From Singulisphaera sp. GP187 (GTDB lineage Bacteria > Planctomycetota > Planctomycetia > Isosphaerales > Isosphaeraceae), in contig NZ_FSRB01000001.1 in assembly GCF_900129635.1 (NCBI RefSeq), positions 2,953,501 through 3,017,500 on the forward strand: DNA of 64,000 nt. Reading direction: 5' to 3'. The translations under genes were made by a program, and so were the position numbers. The notes below the pieces were generated by a model that made no database searches, was not told where the DNA came from, and saw only the letters and a program-made list of their open reading frames with translations. The stretch's first letter is position 1. The number at the start of each line of letters is the position of its first letter. Below are positions 16,682-25,777 of the stretch, in pieces.

Positions 16682-18538
16682 ATGGCCAGCGCGCACCAAG
16701 GCGCAGTCCTGCACCAGCTCGGTCGACTCTTCGGCCGAGGGACGGTTGCGGGCCTGTCGGAATGGCAACTGCTTAGCCGGTACCTAAACGATCGGGATGA
16801 AGTCGCCTTTGAAGCGATCGTGGCGCGTCACGGGCCGATGGTCCTCGGGGTCTGTCGTCGCCTGCTCGTCGATCCGAACGACGTTGATGATGCCTTCCAG
16901 GCCACATTCCTCGTCCTCGTGCGACGAGCGAACTCGCTGGGCGAGCGCGACGCGATCGGCCACTGGCTCTACGGCGTCGCCCATCGCGTGGCGCTGCGAG
17001 CACGGTCCGAGGCGGCGCAACGGCGGTGGCGTGAGCCCAGTATGGCGACTCCCCCCGTGGCTCCCGAAACGGACGTCACCACTTTTGAGCTTGGGCCGCT
17101 TCTCGACGAGGAGCTGGGCCGCCTGCCCACGAAGTACCGCGCACCGATCGTGCTCTGCCACCTCGAAGGATTCACCCACGAAGAGGCGGCCAACCAACTC
17201 CAATGGCCCTTGGGCACTGTCAAAGGCCGGCTCGTCCGGGCTCGCGAACTCTTGAAGGTAAGGCTCATCCGCCGTGGCCTCAGCCTCGCCCTTGCCCTCA
17301 CGGCCACGACGCTGTCGCGCAAGTCGTTGGCCGTCGTCCCCGAAACCCTACGTGCGACTACGGTGGCAACAGCCATGAAAGTGGCGGCTGGCCCGATCAC
17401 GGCCGGGATGGTCTCGGCTTCGGTGGCCGCTCTCCTGGAAGGGGTGCTTACAACGATGTTCTGGACCAAACTGAGAACCACAACAGCGGCCCTGTTGATT
17501 CTGGGGTTTCTGGCTGGAAGCGTAGGCGTCGTCGCCCAGCCGTCGAACGAAGAACGTCCGGCCGAACCCGTGATCGGAGAGACGCTGAAAATCCGAGGTC
17601 AAGATGACCAGGCAGCGGAGAAGGCAGCCTCGTCACCCGCCGGTCACGAAGTCAAGGCGGTTGAGAGGCCAAACCTCGACCCGGAGCGTCACTCCCAGGC
17701 CAAGTCGCAAAGCCAACTGGCCAACCAGATTTTTCAAGAAGAACTCAGAGGTAAGGATGACCCGGCTGGGGCCAAGCTCACTAGCCTCATCCATTGGTCA
17801 AAAGCGATCTTGAACGACTCGAACCAGACGGCCGCCCAGCGGGCCGAAGCCCTCTCGGACCATCTTGGCCGCATGCGTACTCTGAGGGAAATTGTGATCC
17901 GTCTCGAGCCAAGTGCGGCGAAGAATAACCTGCTCCTCCAGGTGGAATACTACCAGCAAGAGGCCAACCAGATGTTGGCCCGGGCAAAAACCGACTCAGA
18001 AGGACCAGTACCCGGCCCTCGCCCCGGGCCAAAACGGTCCGATGAAGATCCCAAGTCGAAGGCCCTCCTTGAAAAGCTCGAGGAACCGATCGACATGGTT
18101 TTCAGCGACGAAACGCCTCTTGAAGATATTCTCAAGCACATCAATTCCACATTGGCGGGTCCCAAGGGAAAGGGAATCCCGATCTACGTCGACCCAGTCG
18201 GCCTGCAGACGGCCGAAAGGACGATGACCTCGCCGGTAACCATCGACCTGAAGGGAGTACCGCTCAAAACCACCCTCTCTCTCCTGCTTCGTCAAATCGG
18301 GCTCGCTTACAAGGTCAAGGATGGGGTGCTCTTCATCTCCAACGAGGACGATGAAGACAACCCCCTCACCAACTTGGAGAGCAAGGCGGAGCGGGGTGAG
18401 CTCACGCCCGACGAAGCGAGTGAACTGGTGGATATGCTCAAGACCCTCAATGAAATCAAAAAGCTCAAGGCGGAAGGATGGCGACTCGATCAGGAGCGAT
18501 TGAAACCGGCACCAGACAAGGGTGGCAGCTTCCAATGA
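16682..18538 (+). CDS. ECF sigma factor with membrane segment and C-terminal extension
   Basis: A 618-residue protein. Residues ~30-105 form sigma-70 region 2 (FEAIVARHGPMVLGVCRRLL, then DVDDAFQATFLVLVRRA). Residues ~135-190 form region 4 (LPTKYRAPIVLCHLEGFTHE, then GTVKGRLVRARELL). After ~75 Ala/Thr-rich residues comes one hydrophobic helix (ALLILGFLAGSVGVV), then a charged linker. The C-terminal part has an STN/secretin-like segment (MVFSDETPLEDILKHINS, then GVPLKTTLSLLLRQIGLAY and VLFIS). Such long ECF proteins are typical of planctomycetes. The ATG at 16682 is chosen because the upstream in-frame extension is not sigma-like. No anti-sigma gene is adjacent, so regulation may be built into the extension. 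Confidence 0.88.
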   Translation: MASAHQGAVLHQLGRLFGRGTVAGLSEWQLLSRYLNDRDEVAFEAIVARHGPMVLGVCRRLLVDPNDVDDAFQATFLVLVRRANSLGERDAIGHWLYGVAHRVALRARSEAAQRRWREPSMATPPVAPETDVTTFELGPLLDEELGRLPTKYRAPIVLCHLEGFTHEEAANQLQWPLGTVKGRLVRARELLKVRLIRRGLSLALALTATTLSRKSLAVVPETLRATTVATAMKVAAGPITAGMVSASVAALLEGVLTTMFWTKLRTTTAALLILGFLAGSVGVVAQPSNEERPAEPVIGETLKIRGQDDQAAEKAASSPAGHEVKAVERPNLDPERHSQAKSQSQLANQIFQEELRGKDDPAGAKLTSLIHWSKAILNDSNQTAAQRAEALSDHLGRMRTLREIVIRLEPSAAKNNLLLQVEYYQQEANQMLARAKTDSEGPVPGPRPGPKRSDEDPKSKALLEKLEEPIDMVFSDETPLEDILKHINSTLAGPKGKGIPIYVDPVGLQTAERTMTSPVTIDLKGVPLKTTLSLLLRQIGLAYKVKDGVLFISNEDDEDNPLTNLESKAERGELTPDEASELVDMLKTLNEIKKLKAEGWRLDQERLKPAPDKGGSFQ

Positions 18539-18634
18539 CCTAACCTCATGGCCGGGACGCAGAATCCGCTTCGGACTTCAAGCATCCCGGCCGCATCGAA
18601 GCATCATTCTGAAAGCGTGCGTAACTCCGTCGGA

Positions 18635-19576
18635 TCAATCCAACACGGCGATCTCGACGGCCTCTCCCTGGCGCTTCACTTCCTCGGGGTCGATCGCCCC
18701 CGCATCCCAGACCAGGGCATTCGCCACGGCCGAACCCACTGCGTGGCGAAGCGTCGCTTCGGGGTCGAGACCCGACAGCCAGGCATCGGCCAAGCCTGCG
18801 AGCAGGCAATCGCCCGAGCCGATCGGGTTCACTGCGTCGATCGAAGGCGGGGTCGCGCGGAAGATCGTGTTGCGGTGCCGGATCAAGACGGGGCCTGGGC
18901 CGTCGGTGACGAGGCCGTAGCGCACCCCGTGGCGCGACCAGCTCTCGAGCATGCCGAGTACGTCGGCGTCGGTGACGGTCGGCTTGCGGAGATGGAGCGC
19001 GGCCTCGCGCCGGTTGAGCTGGATGACTTCGGGCCAGAACCCCCAGATCGCTTCGAGGGCCGGGCCGTAGGTGTCGAGGAAGACCGGAATCCGCCGCGAT
19101 CGGGCCAGGGCGATCAGGTCGCTGTAGAGGCCGTGGGTGACCGGCGCCGGGCTCGATCCCGAGAGGGTCAGCGCGGTCACGGTCCCCTCGGCCAGCGCCC
19201 CCTCGACGCGATGAAACAGGGCCTCGGCTTCGGTCACGGTGACGGCCGGATCGGGGTCGAAGAAGGCAGTCTGGAGTGGGGAGTGCTCGGTCCGCACCGT
19301 CAGGATAACGCGGGTGAGCGCCTCGGTGGAGGTAATCAACGGGTCGAGGCCGTCGTCGCGCTGGAGCAAGGCGGCACAGTGGTCGCCCACCGGCCCTCCC
19401 AGGAACGTGACCGGGCGGGCCGTTCGGCCCAGGCGCTTCAGTGCGCGGGCCACGTTGTTCCCCTTGCCGCCGACCACCTCGCGCACGGATTGTCCGCGCA
19501 CCGAGTCGCCGGGCTGCCAGGCGGGGACGGTCAAGGTCTTATCGAGGCAAGGGTTCAGAGTGACACAGAGAATCAT
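18635..19576 (-). CDS. PfkB-family sugar kinase (1-phosphofructokinase/LacC-like)
   Basis: A 313-residue ribokinase-fold kinase. It starts MILCVTLNPCLDKTL, the usual beginning of 1-phosphofructokinase and tagatose-6-phosphate kinases. The first PfkB signature is VVGGKGNNVARALKRLG near 32-48. The second is DAVNPIGSGDCLLAGLA with the catalytic Asp and the anion-hole Gly-Ser-Gly. The start at 19576 is used because the 55 upstream in-frame residues are basic and not family-like. The exact phosphosugar substrate cannot be told from sequence, and no PTS or sugar operon is nearby. Confidence 0.88.
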   Translation of the reverse strand: MILCVTLNPCLDKTLTVPAWQPGDSVRGQSVREVVGGKGNNVARALKRLGRTARPVTFLGGPVGDHCAALLQRDDGLDPLITSTEALTRVILTVRTEHSPLQTAFFDPDPAVTVTEAEALFHRVEGALAEGTVTALTLSGSSPAPVTHGLYSDLIALARSRRIPVFLDTYGPALEAIWGFWPEVIQLNRREAALHLRKPTVTDADVLGMLESWSRHGVRYGLVTDGPGPVLIRHRNTIFRATPPSIDAVNPIGSGDCLLAGLADAWLSGLDPEATLRHAVGSAVANALVWDAGAIDPEEVKRQGEAVEIAVLD

Positions 19577-19916
19577 GGAGCGACCGGTTCGATGGGTAGC
19601 GGCTGGAAGTGGATTCACGATGCTATTCTCTTCGGATCGCCGCGAAGAGCAACCTCTTCGTCTTTGGAAAAAACGCCTCGAAAATCCCGATGAGGCGAAA
19701 CGGGCCCGGCACGGTCTGCATACCGTCATGGCTTCGCTCACCTAAAAGTTTCATTCGCCTTCAGAAAGACCGACGTTGGAGACGTGACTTCCCTTCGTTT
19801 CGGGCCGACGCGGTGCGGTAACGGTAACTGGTTGTCGGCCTTCTCTCCGTCGGATATCGTGGACCTGCCTTGTATTTACAACGAGTCGGACTGTCGCATC
19901 CAGGAGTTGCCCCCGC
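19577..19916. other. Intergenic region with no supported gene
   Basis: This 340-bp gap separates two divergently transcribed genes. Open frames cross it but none shows family features, and I see no strong hairpin, tRNA or repeat. It probably carries the two divergent promoters. Confidence 0.5.
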
Positions 19917-22586
19917 ATGATGGGCCTCGTCATTCGATTGCTACCCTATCTTCTCTCGTTCCTGAGCAGTCTCTGCATCATGATCCTGGAGCTGGTGGCC
20001 AGCCGGCTCGTGGCGACCCATGTCGGGGCCTCGCTCAGCGTCTGGACGAGCGTGATCGGCATCATGCTCGGTGGAATCTGTCTGGGCAACGTCCTGGGTG
20101 GACGCCTGGCGGACCGGGTGGATCCTTCCAAAGCGGTCGGTCCCTTGTACGCGCTCGGAGCGTTCCTGACTTTGAGCTGCCTCTGGATGAATGCGGTGGT
20201 CGGCCTGACCCCCGGCCTCGAGTCGATGCCGTGGAACCTCCGCACGGTCGTGGTCGTCACGCTCGACTTCCTGATCCCGGCCACCGTGCTAGGGATGATC
20301 GGGCCGGTCGTCGCCAAGATGGCCGTCGAGCAGTCGAGAAAGGCCGGCAGCGCGATTGGCGACGTCTATTTCTTTGGCGCGGTCGGGTCGATCGTCGGGA
20401 CGTTCCTCGCCGGTTTCATCCTGATGTACCTGGCGCCGATCTCCACGATCGTCACCATCGTGGCGGCGGCCCTCGCCCTGCTGGCGGCCGCCTTGATCGG
20501 GACGCCGATTGGCACGGGGGTCGGTCTGCTGACCGCCGCGCTGCTCGGGCTCGGGTCGATTGCTCCCTTGGTCCGGTTGATTCCGGTTCACGGCATCACG
20601 CTCGGGTCGATCCCGATCAATCCGCTCGCCCTGGGTGGACACGTCCTCTCGGTCGCGCTGGCGATCATCGGCGTCCGCCGGCTCCTGGAAGCGCGACGCG
20701 CGAGCGCGGTTGAGGCCGCGTCCGACGTGATCGGTACGGGCCACGAGGGAACCGCCGGCAAGACGAGCCTCGCCGACCTGGCAGTCCTCTCGTTCGTGGC
20801 CAGCCTGGCGTTCATGTCGCTCGAGATGGTGGCGGGCCGGTTGGTCACGCGCCACCTCGGGTCGAGCATTTACGGCTGGACGAGCATCATCGGCGTCCTC
20901 CTGGGCGGCTTGAGCCTGGGCAACCTGCTCGGCGGTAAAATCGCCGATTACATCCAGCGCGAGAAGCAGGCGAGCTGGCTCTTCTTGGTGGCCTCGGTCC
21001 TGACGCTGAGCATCCTGCTTTTGGAAACGCCACCGCAATGGGCCGCCAAAAAATGGATGGACGGGGATAGCAAGGCCATTCTGAGCCTGCCGATCTCGGT
21101 CAGCAAGTTGACTTTGCCCGGTGGCGCTGAAGTCCACCTGCAATGGCCCGCGCGGGTCTTGCTCGCGGTCTTTGCCGTGTTCTTCCTCCCCTCGGTCGCG
21201 ATGGGGACGGTCAGCCCGGTCGTCGCCAAGCTCGCCGTCGAGCGGCTGCGCGGGAGCAAGCGGACCGGTACGGCGATTGGCCAGGTCTATGCCTGGGGCA
21301 TGGTCGGGAGCATCCTCGGCACGTTCCTGACCGGGTTCGTCCTGATCGACACCATGGGGAGCAAGGGAGTCCTGCTCGTTCTGGCGGCGGCACTCGCGTT
21401 CGCGGCGACCTCGCTCGGCTCGGTCTGGCACGCCGCCTGGGCTGGGATTCCCCTCGGGCTCTGCGTGATCGCGTTTTTCCCCGCACCTTGGTTCCAGAAG
21501 CAGGGGCTTCAGTGGGGCATTCGCGAGGAGATCGGCAACCCGGCCACATCCGAGGACGCAATCGCCTGGATCGATGAAAGCGACTACTACTTTATCAAGG
21601 TGACCAACGAACCCGACGCCGAGGGCCAGAAACGCACGCTCGTCCTCGACAACCTGATTCACGGCTACTTCATCCTCGGCCACCCGGAGCGGCTCGACTA
21701 CGACTACGAGCACATCTACGCCCTGGTAGCCCATCGCCAGGCCCAGGCCAAAAAGAAGGAGAACGACGCGGCCAAGGCGAAGTCGACCCCGCTCAACAAC
21801 CTCTTCCTCGGCGGCGGTGCCTACACCTTCCAGCGCTACATGCAACACACCTATCCCGGGGCCGAGGTGGACGTCGCCGAGATCGACCCCGCCGTCACGC
21901 GGGCCAACCACATGGCGTTGGGCCTCCCGGAAGACACGACGATCAAGACCACCTGGGGTGACGCCCGCCAGTTCGTCGAGCGCAACCAGAACAACAAGCA
22001 ATATGACCTCGTCTTCGGCGACGCCTTCAATGACTTCTCCGTCCCCTGGCACCTGACGACCAAGCAGTTCAACGACAAGATCGCCAAGATGATGTCCCCG
22101 AACGGCATCTACATGATCAACATCATCGATGCCTACGAGTCCGACGAAATTTCCAAGGAGAAAGCGCGCACCAAGATCGCGAAAGACGAGATCACCGGGG
22201 CCGATGCCAAAGCCCAGGTCGAACGCGACGAGCAGAAACGTGCTCTCGGCTACGGCGGATTCCTCGGGGCCTGGGTGAAAACCGCCAAGCTCACCTTCCC
22301 GCATGTGTATATTTTTGGAACCGATAACACGCCGGGATCGGGACTGCGTGAAACGTTCGTGGTGGTCGCCTCGAAGCAGCCGCTCGATGACCTGATCAAG
22401 GATCTGGGTAGCCAGGACGACGACCCCAAGTTCTTCCAGAGCGACCAGCTCTTTGAACCGAAACCGTTCGGCAAGGAAGATCAGCGCCAGGTCGAGATCC
22501 GGTCGCGTGGCATCATCTTGACCGACGACTACGCCCCCGTCGAAAACCTGCTCGCCCCGGTCGCCGCCACCCGTGGCGATGACTGA
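19917..22586 (+). CDS. Membrane-anchored spermidine synthase-like protein
   Basis: An 889-residue fusion. Residues 1-~240 and ~275-530 are two related sets of membrane helices; both contain the pattern (S/T)IYGWTSxIG or SVWTSVIG followed by LGGxxLGNxLGG and MGT/GMIGPVVAKMAVE. The cytoplasmic C-terminal part holds a SpeE-like Rossmann methyltransferase domain: NNLFLGGGAYTFQRY, VDVAEIDPAVTRAN and YDLVFGDAFNDFSVP. Such proteins are often labelled fused MFS/spermidine synthases, but polyamine synthesis is unproven for them. The ATG at 19920 is an equal start candidate. A TlpA-type gene follows 61 bp after its stop. Confidence 0.85.
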   Translation: MMGLVIRLLPYLLSFLSSLCIMILELVASRLVATHVGASLSVWTSVIGIMLGGICLGNVLGGRLADRVDPSKAVGPLYALGAFLTLSCLWMNAVVGLTPGLESMPWNLRTVVVVTLDFLIPATVLGMIGPVVAKMAVEQSRKAGSAIGDVYFFGAVGSIVGTFLAGFILMYLAPISTIVTIVAAALALLAAALIGTPIGTGVGLLTAALLGLGSIAPLVRLIPVHGITLGSIPINPLALGGHVLSVALAIIGVRRLLEARRASAVEAASDVIGTGHEGTAGKTSLADLAVLSFVASLAFMSLEMVAGRLVTRHLGSSIYGWTSIIGVLLGGLSLGNLLGGKIADYIQREKQASWLFLVASVLTLSILLLETPPQWAAKKWMDGDSKAILSLPISVSKLTLPGGAEVHLQWPARVLLAVFAVFFLPSVAMGTVSPVVAKLAVERLRGSKRTGTAIGQVYAWGMVGSILGTFLTGFVLIDTMGSKGVLLVLAAALAFAATSLGSVWHAAWAGIPLGLCVIAFFPAPWFQKQGLQWGIREEIGNPATSEDAIAWIDESDYYFIKVTNEPDAEGQKRTLVLDNLIHGYFILGHPERLDYDYEHIYALVAHRQAQAKKKENDAAKAKSTPLNNLFLGGGAYTFQRYMQHTYPGAEVDVAEIDPAVTRANHMALGLPEDTTIKTTWGDARQFVERNQNNKQYDLVFGDAFNDFSVPWHLTTKQFNDKIAKMMSPNGIYMINIIDAYESDEISKEKARTKIAKDEITGADAKAQVERDEQKRALGYGGFLGAWVKTAKLTFPHVYIFGTDNTPGSGLRETFVVVASKQPLDDLIKDLGSQDDDPKFFQSDQLFEPKPFGKEDQRQVEIRSRGIILTDDYAPVENLLAPVAATRGDD

Positions 22587-22647
22587 GAGAATGTGAAAGA
22601 GGAGTTAGGAACATGAAATCATTCCAGGACTTGCGGTCAATCGAACG

Positions 22648-23280
22648 ATGAACGAATCCAAACCCACGCCTGCTCGGACCTGGTTGATCGTGACGGCGAG
22701 CCTGGCGACCGCCTGGATTGTGTTCCTGCTCCTCTTCGGCCCGCGCTCGGGCAGCGGCAATTTGTCGGTGCCTGAGCTCAAGGCACCGATTCCAGCGAGC
22801 GTGGCGGCGTATGGCTGGAGTCTCCACGACCTTGCGGGGGGCTCCGTCCCCCTCGAGAAATATCAGGGGAAAACGATTTTCCTGAATGTCTGGGCAACCT
22901 GGTGCCCGCCCTGCGTGGCGGAGCTCCCCGCGATCGCCAACCTGGCCGGCAACCCCCGGCTCAAGGATGTCGCCTTTCTCTGCGTCTCCACCGATGAGTC
23001 ACCCGAGGTGGTCCGCTCGTTCTTGAAAGGCAAGAACTGGCCCATGACCATCCTCATGGCAAGCGATATTCCGCCCGCGTTCGCGACCGAGGGAATCCCG
23101 GCCACGTTCGTAATCGCGCCTGACGGGCGGGTCGTCGTCTCCGAGGTTGGGTCCGCGCAATGGGACGATCCCTCGGTGGTCGACTTTCTCGAAAAGCTCT
23201 CCACAAACCCAACCGGCGCGTTGAAAAACGAATCGATCCCTGCCGCCGAAAGCCCCGCCGACACGGCACCGCCGCGCTAA
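22648..23280 (+). CDS. TlpA-like thioredoxin-fold protein, membrane anchored
   Basis: A 210-residue protein with one N-terminal membrane helix at about 11-30 and a periplasm-facing thioredoxin domain. The redox motif WCPPC is at 85-89 in FLNVWATWCPPCVAELP. The cis-proline loop appears as EGIPATFVI. The family reduces or oxidises disulfides in exported proteins, for example during cytochrome c maturation. The last ~25 residues are Ala/Pro-rich. It probably shares a transcript with the upstream spermidine-synthase-like gene. Confidence 0.9.
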   Translation: MNESKPTPARTWLIVTASLATAWIVFLLLFGPRSGSGNLSVPELKAPIPASVAAYGWSLHDLAGGSVPLEKYQGKTIFLNVWATWCPPCVAELPAIANLAGNPRLKDVAFLCVSTDESPEVVRSFLKGKNWPMTILMASDIPPAFATEGIPATFVIAPDGRVVVSEVGSAQWDDPSVVDFLEKLSTNPTGALKNESIPAAESPADTAPPR

Positions 23281-23326
23281 TTTCCGACGGCCGGCCACCC
23301 GGAACGTGGGGCACGTGGATCGAGCG

Positions 23327-24007
23327 TCATGACTTCACTTTCACGTCCCCGAAGATTGTGCCGATCACGCCGAGGATGACCCCGAGGACGATCAAGCCAA
23401 GGAAGATCGCAACCGCAATCCTGACGATCCGGCTCGTCTTGTACTTCACGTGCGGAGTCTTTTCGATAATGGCAGAGTAGCCGGGCGAAAAGACCATCGT
23501 CCCCTTCGGCGAGAGTAAGAGGTAGAGGACGTAGAAATAGATCAGGAGCACGAAGAGATAGGTCACCACGAGTCCACCGTGACCCGTGAAATACAGGCCG
23601 ATCATCACCGCGACCATGCTGAGCACACCGAGCAGCAAGAATGCGGTTTCCGTCCATCGCGCCCAACTCTGCAAATGGCGGAGGCCGTAACCCAGCCCGA
23701 AGTTCACTACGGTCATTCCGCCATAGACGGCCAACACGGCGAACGTGGGCAACTGCGGATCTCGTTGAACCGAATACGTCATGACAACCGCCACTCCCAT
23801 GACGCCCATCGCGCCGAGGAATGCGCCAAAATAATGAAGCGATCCGACGGATTTCACCGCGGCTTCATGGCCGAGGTAGAGCCGACGAACGATTTCCGCC
23901 TCGGAATCGTCCCCAGCTCGCTCAGTTTCGACGGCTCCGAGGTCGGCGAGCGGAGCGGCGTAGGGATTCAGAGACTCCTGCGTCGAAGAGGGATCAAACG
24001 ACGACAA
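23327..24007 (-). CDS. NPYAAP-type multi-pass membrane protein
   Basis: A 226-residue protein. An N-terminal cytoplasmic stretch contains NPYAAP, a motif common at the start of planctomycete membrane proteins. At least five hydrophobic segments follow, in pairs around 60-80, 90-110, 120-160 and 200-220. A basic and aromatic loop (KTPHVKYKTSR) precedes the last helix. No enzyme motif is seen. It converges with the TlpA-type gene, from which it is separated by 46 bp. Confidence 0.7.
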   Translation of the reverse strand: MSSFDPSSTQESLNPYAAPLADLGAVETERAGDDSEAEIVRRLYLGHEAAVKSVGSLHYFGAFLGAMGVMGVAVVMTYSVQRDPQLPTFAVLAVYGGMTVVNFGLGYGLRHLQSWARWTETAFLLLGVLSMVAVMIGLYFTGHGGLVVTYLFVLLIYFYVLYLLLSPKGTMVFSPGYSAIIEKTPHVKYKTSRIVRIAVAIFLGLIVLGVILGVIGTIFGDVKVKS

Positions 24008-24152
24008 GGGTGAATTCCTTTCCGTATTGGGACGTGTGACAAGAAAAATTGATGCTCATCACTTATTTATGAGACGAACTCTGGAAAGATCGAGGCTGGT
24101 TTCGTCTCGCATTGATTACAATGGTTTGCAAACGCGTTGCGCACGCTGCCAC

Positions 24153-24387
24153 CGTTTTTAGCCCCAACGGGGCAGCCCAAAGTAGCCCGAGGCAATACCA
24201 CATCAAATCAACATATTTGCACGCAATAGCCATACAAGAGTAGTCTAATCCGAATGATCGACCTGGGCTGGTCGGCCTGGCCAGGGTAACCGGTTAGGCC
24301 GCCCCTGCAGGGCTTTGGAACCTTGGTGACCGAATCCCCAGGGCTTTGCCTGGGCTTCCTTGGGCCGCCCTGTTGGGGCTAAAAACG
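24153..24387. repeat. MITE-like element with 30-bp terminal inverted repeats
   Basis: CGTTTTTAGCCCCAACGGGG begins the left arm (24153-24182). Its reverse complement, with three mismatches over 30 bp, forms the right arm (24358-24387). The 175 bp inside has no supported gene but holds shorter G/C-rich dyads (for example CCCAGGGCTTTGCCTGGG). The element occupies most of the 453-bp gap between the NPYAAP-type gene and the DUF58 gene. Confidence 0.75.
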
Positions 24388-24460
24388 AATCACGACGAGA
24401 CGGTGCCAATGCCGCTCTCCTCGAATTCTTGGCTCGGATGCAATGCACAGGCCAACCGCT

Positions 24461-25777
24461 TTAGAGTAAGTGGCGGGCCTTGATCTGAAGATATTGATTG
24501 ATCAGGGGTGCTGTCAACTCGTTGGGGAAGAGGTCGAGTGTCATGACGCCGCGGGTTCTCAGGGAGGAAAGCGCCCGCTCTCGCCAGTTGAGTAGGGCGG
24601 CCGCGGCGGCTCCTTGATAGAGGCCGAGCCCCTGGTTCGGCGCATTGTCGGCCAGGGCAAAGATGTCGTGGTCGCGGAGGAACACGCCCAAGGGCAGATG
24701 ACGCCCCACAACGTTGGCCAGATGGTCGCCGATGATCTGGGCATTCACGTCGTCGAAGAGGTTCGTCATCATGACGACGAGCGATCGCTTACGGCAACGC
24801 TTCTCGAGCTCGACGAAGACGCGGTCGTACCTCGACTCCACCATCTCGGGAAAGATGTTGTGCACGCTGTGCACCAGCCGCTTGACCCGCTTGGCCCCTC
24901 CGTTGGGAGGGACATAGGCGAGCACGCGGTCGGAAAAGGCGAGCAGGCCCACCTGGTCGCCTCGGATCAAGGCAATATGCGCGAGCATGAGCATCGAGTT
25001 CAGCGCATGGTCCAAGGGCGAGAGCCCCTGCCCCGTATCCCCGGCCATCATCCGACCGCAGTCGATGAGAAAGATCAATCGTTGACTCTGGTTGACCTGG
25101 TGGGCGCGCACGGTGAGCTTGCGTCGTCGCGCGGTCGCCCGCCAGTCCATGTGCCTCGGCTCATCCCCCTCGGTGTAGTCGCGGAGCCGCTCGAACTCGT
25201 TATCCGTCCCCAGTCGGCGGGTCCGGCGCACACCCATCGTGCTGAGCTTATCGCGGCGGGCCAGCACGGTGTAGCGGCCGATCTGGCGGATGTCGGGATA
25301 GACCCGAACGACGGTCTCTACCGGCCATGAGACAGCGCGTTGCCAGAACCCGAGGCGGCTCGAGACCAAGGCATCCACCGAGCAGAACGTATAGGTCCCT
25401 CTTTGCTTGGGGACGATCGTGTACAAGAGCGTGGCCCGCCCGCGAGCCGGGACGCTCACAACGAAGTCGGCAGGGTCGGCGGTGAAGGCATCGGGCACGT
25501 CATCGCGGGCTCGAAAGATCCGACCAAGCCGACCCAGATTGAAAAGGCTCAGTTCGACTTGCTGCGCTTCGCCCAGCGAACTGACCGTCCCGCAGCGCCG
25601 TTCGGCGCGGAACGCCCCGGCGCCGATCAGCGTGGCCAAATCGGCCACCGCCACGAGGCCGACGACGAGATCGAGCGCAAGGACCGCTGGCCCCAGGCTG
25701 TCGGAAACGAACAGGCCCAGGGAGAGCAGTGCAGGGATCAGCAGGGAGAAGGCCAGCGCGCGGCCGGGCCAGATCAT
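24461..25777 (-). CDS. DUF58 domain protein
   Basis: A 438-residue protein, last gene of a seven-gene operon. Two N-terminal hydrophobic helices (~8-45) anchor it. The DUF58 signature FERLRDYTEGDEPRHMDWRA lies mid-protein. A von Willebrand A-like fold follows, beginning LIFLIDCGRMMAG, where the usual DxSxS metal site is degenerate. DUF58 proteins are regular partners of MoxR ATPases and may be the target or adaptor of the chaperone. Start and MoxR stop overlap by 4 bp. Confidence 0.88.
   Translation of the reverse strand: MIWPGRALAFSLLIPALLSLGLFVSDSLGPAVLALDLVVGLVAVADLATLIGAGAFRAERRCGTVSSLGEAQQVELSLFNLGRLGRIFRARDDVPDAFTADPADFVVSVPARGRATLLYTIVPKQRGTYTFCSVDALVSSRLGFWQRAVSWPVETVVRVYPDIRQIGRYTVLARRDKLSTMGVRRTRRLGTDNEFERLRDYTEGDEPRHMDWRATARRRKLTVRAHQVNQSQRLIFLIDCGRMMAGDTGQGLSPLDHALNSMLMLAHIALIRGDQVGLLAFSDRVLAYVPPNGGAKRVKRLVHSVHNIFPEMVESRYDRVFVELEKRCRKRSLVVMMTNLFDDVNAQIIGDHLANVVGRHLPLGVFLRDHDIFALADNAPNQGLGLYQGAAAAALLNWRERALSSLRTRGVMTLDLFPNELTAPLINQYLQIKARHLL

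Noticed and set aside
20289..22304. A 671-residue open frame on the minus strand
   Set aside because: It is antisense to the spermidine-synthase-like gene, is extremely rich in Arg, Asp, Gln and Gly, and has no domain. High GC in third codon positions opens such frames.
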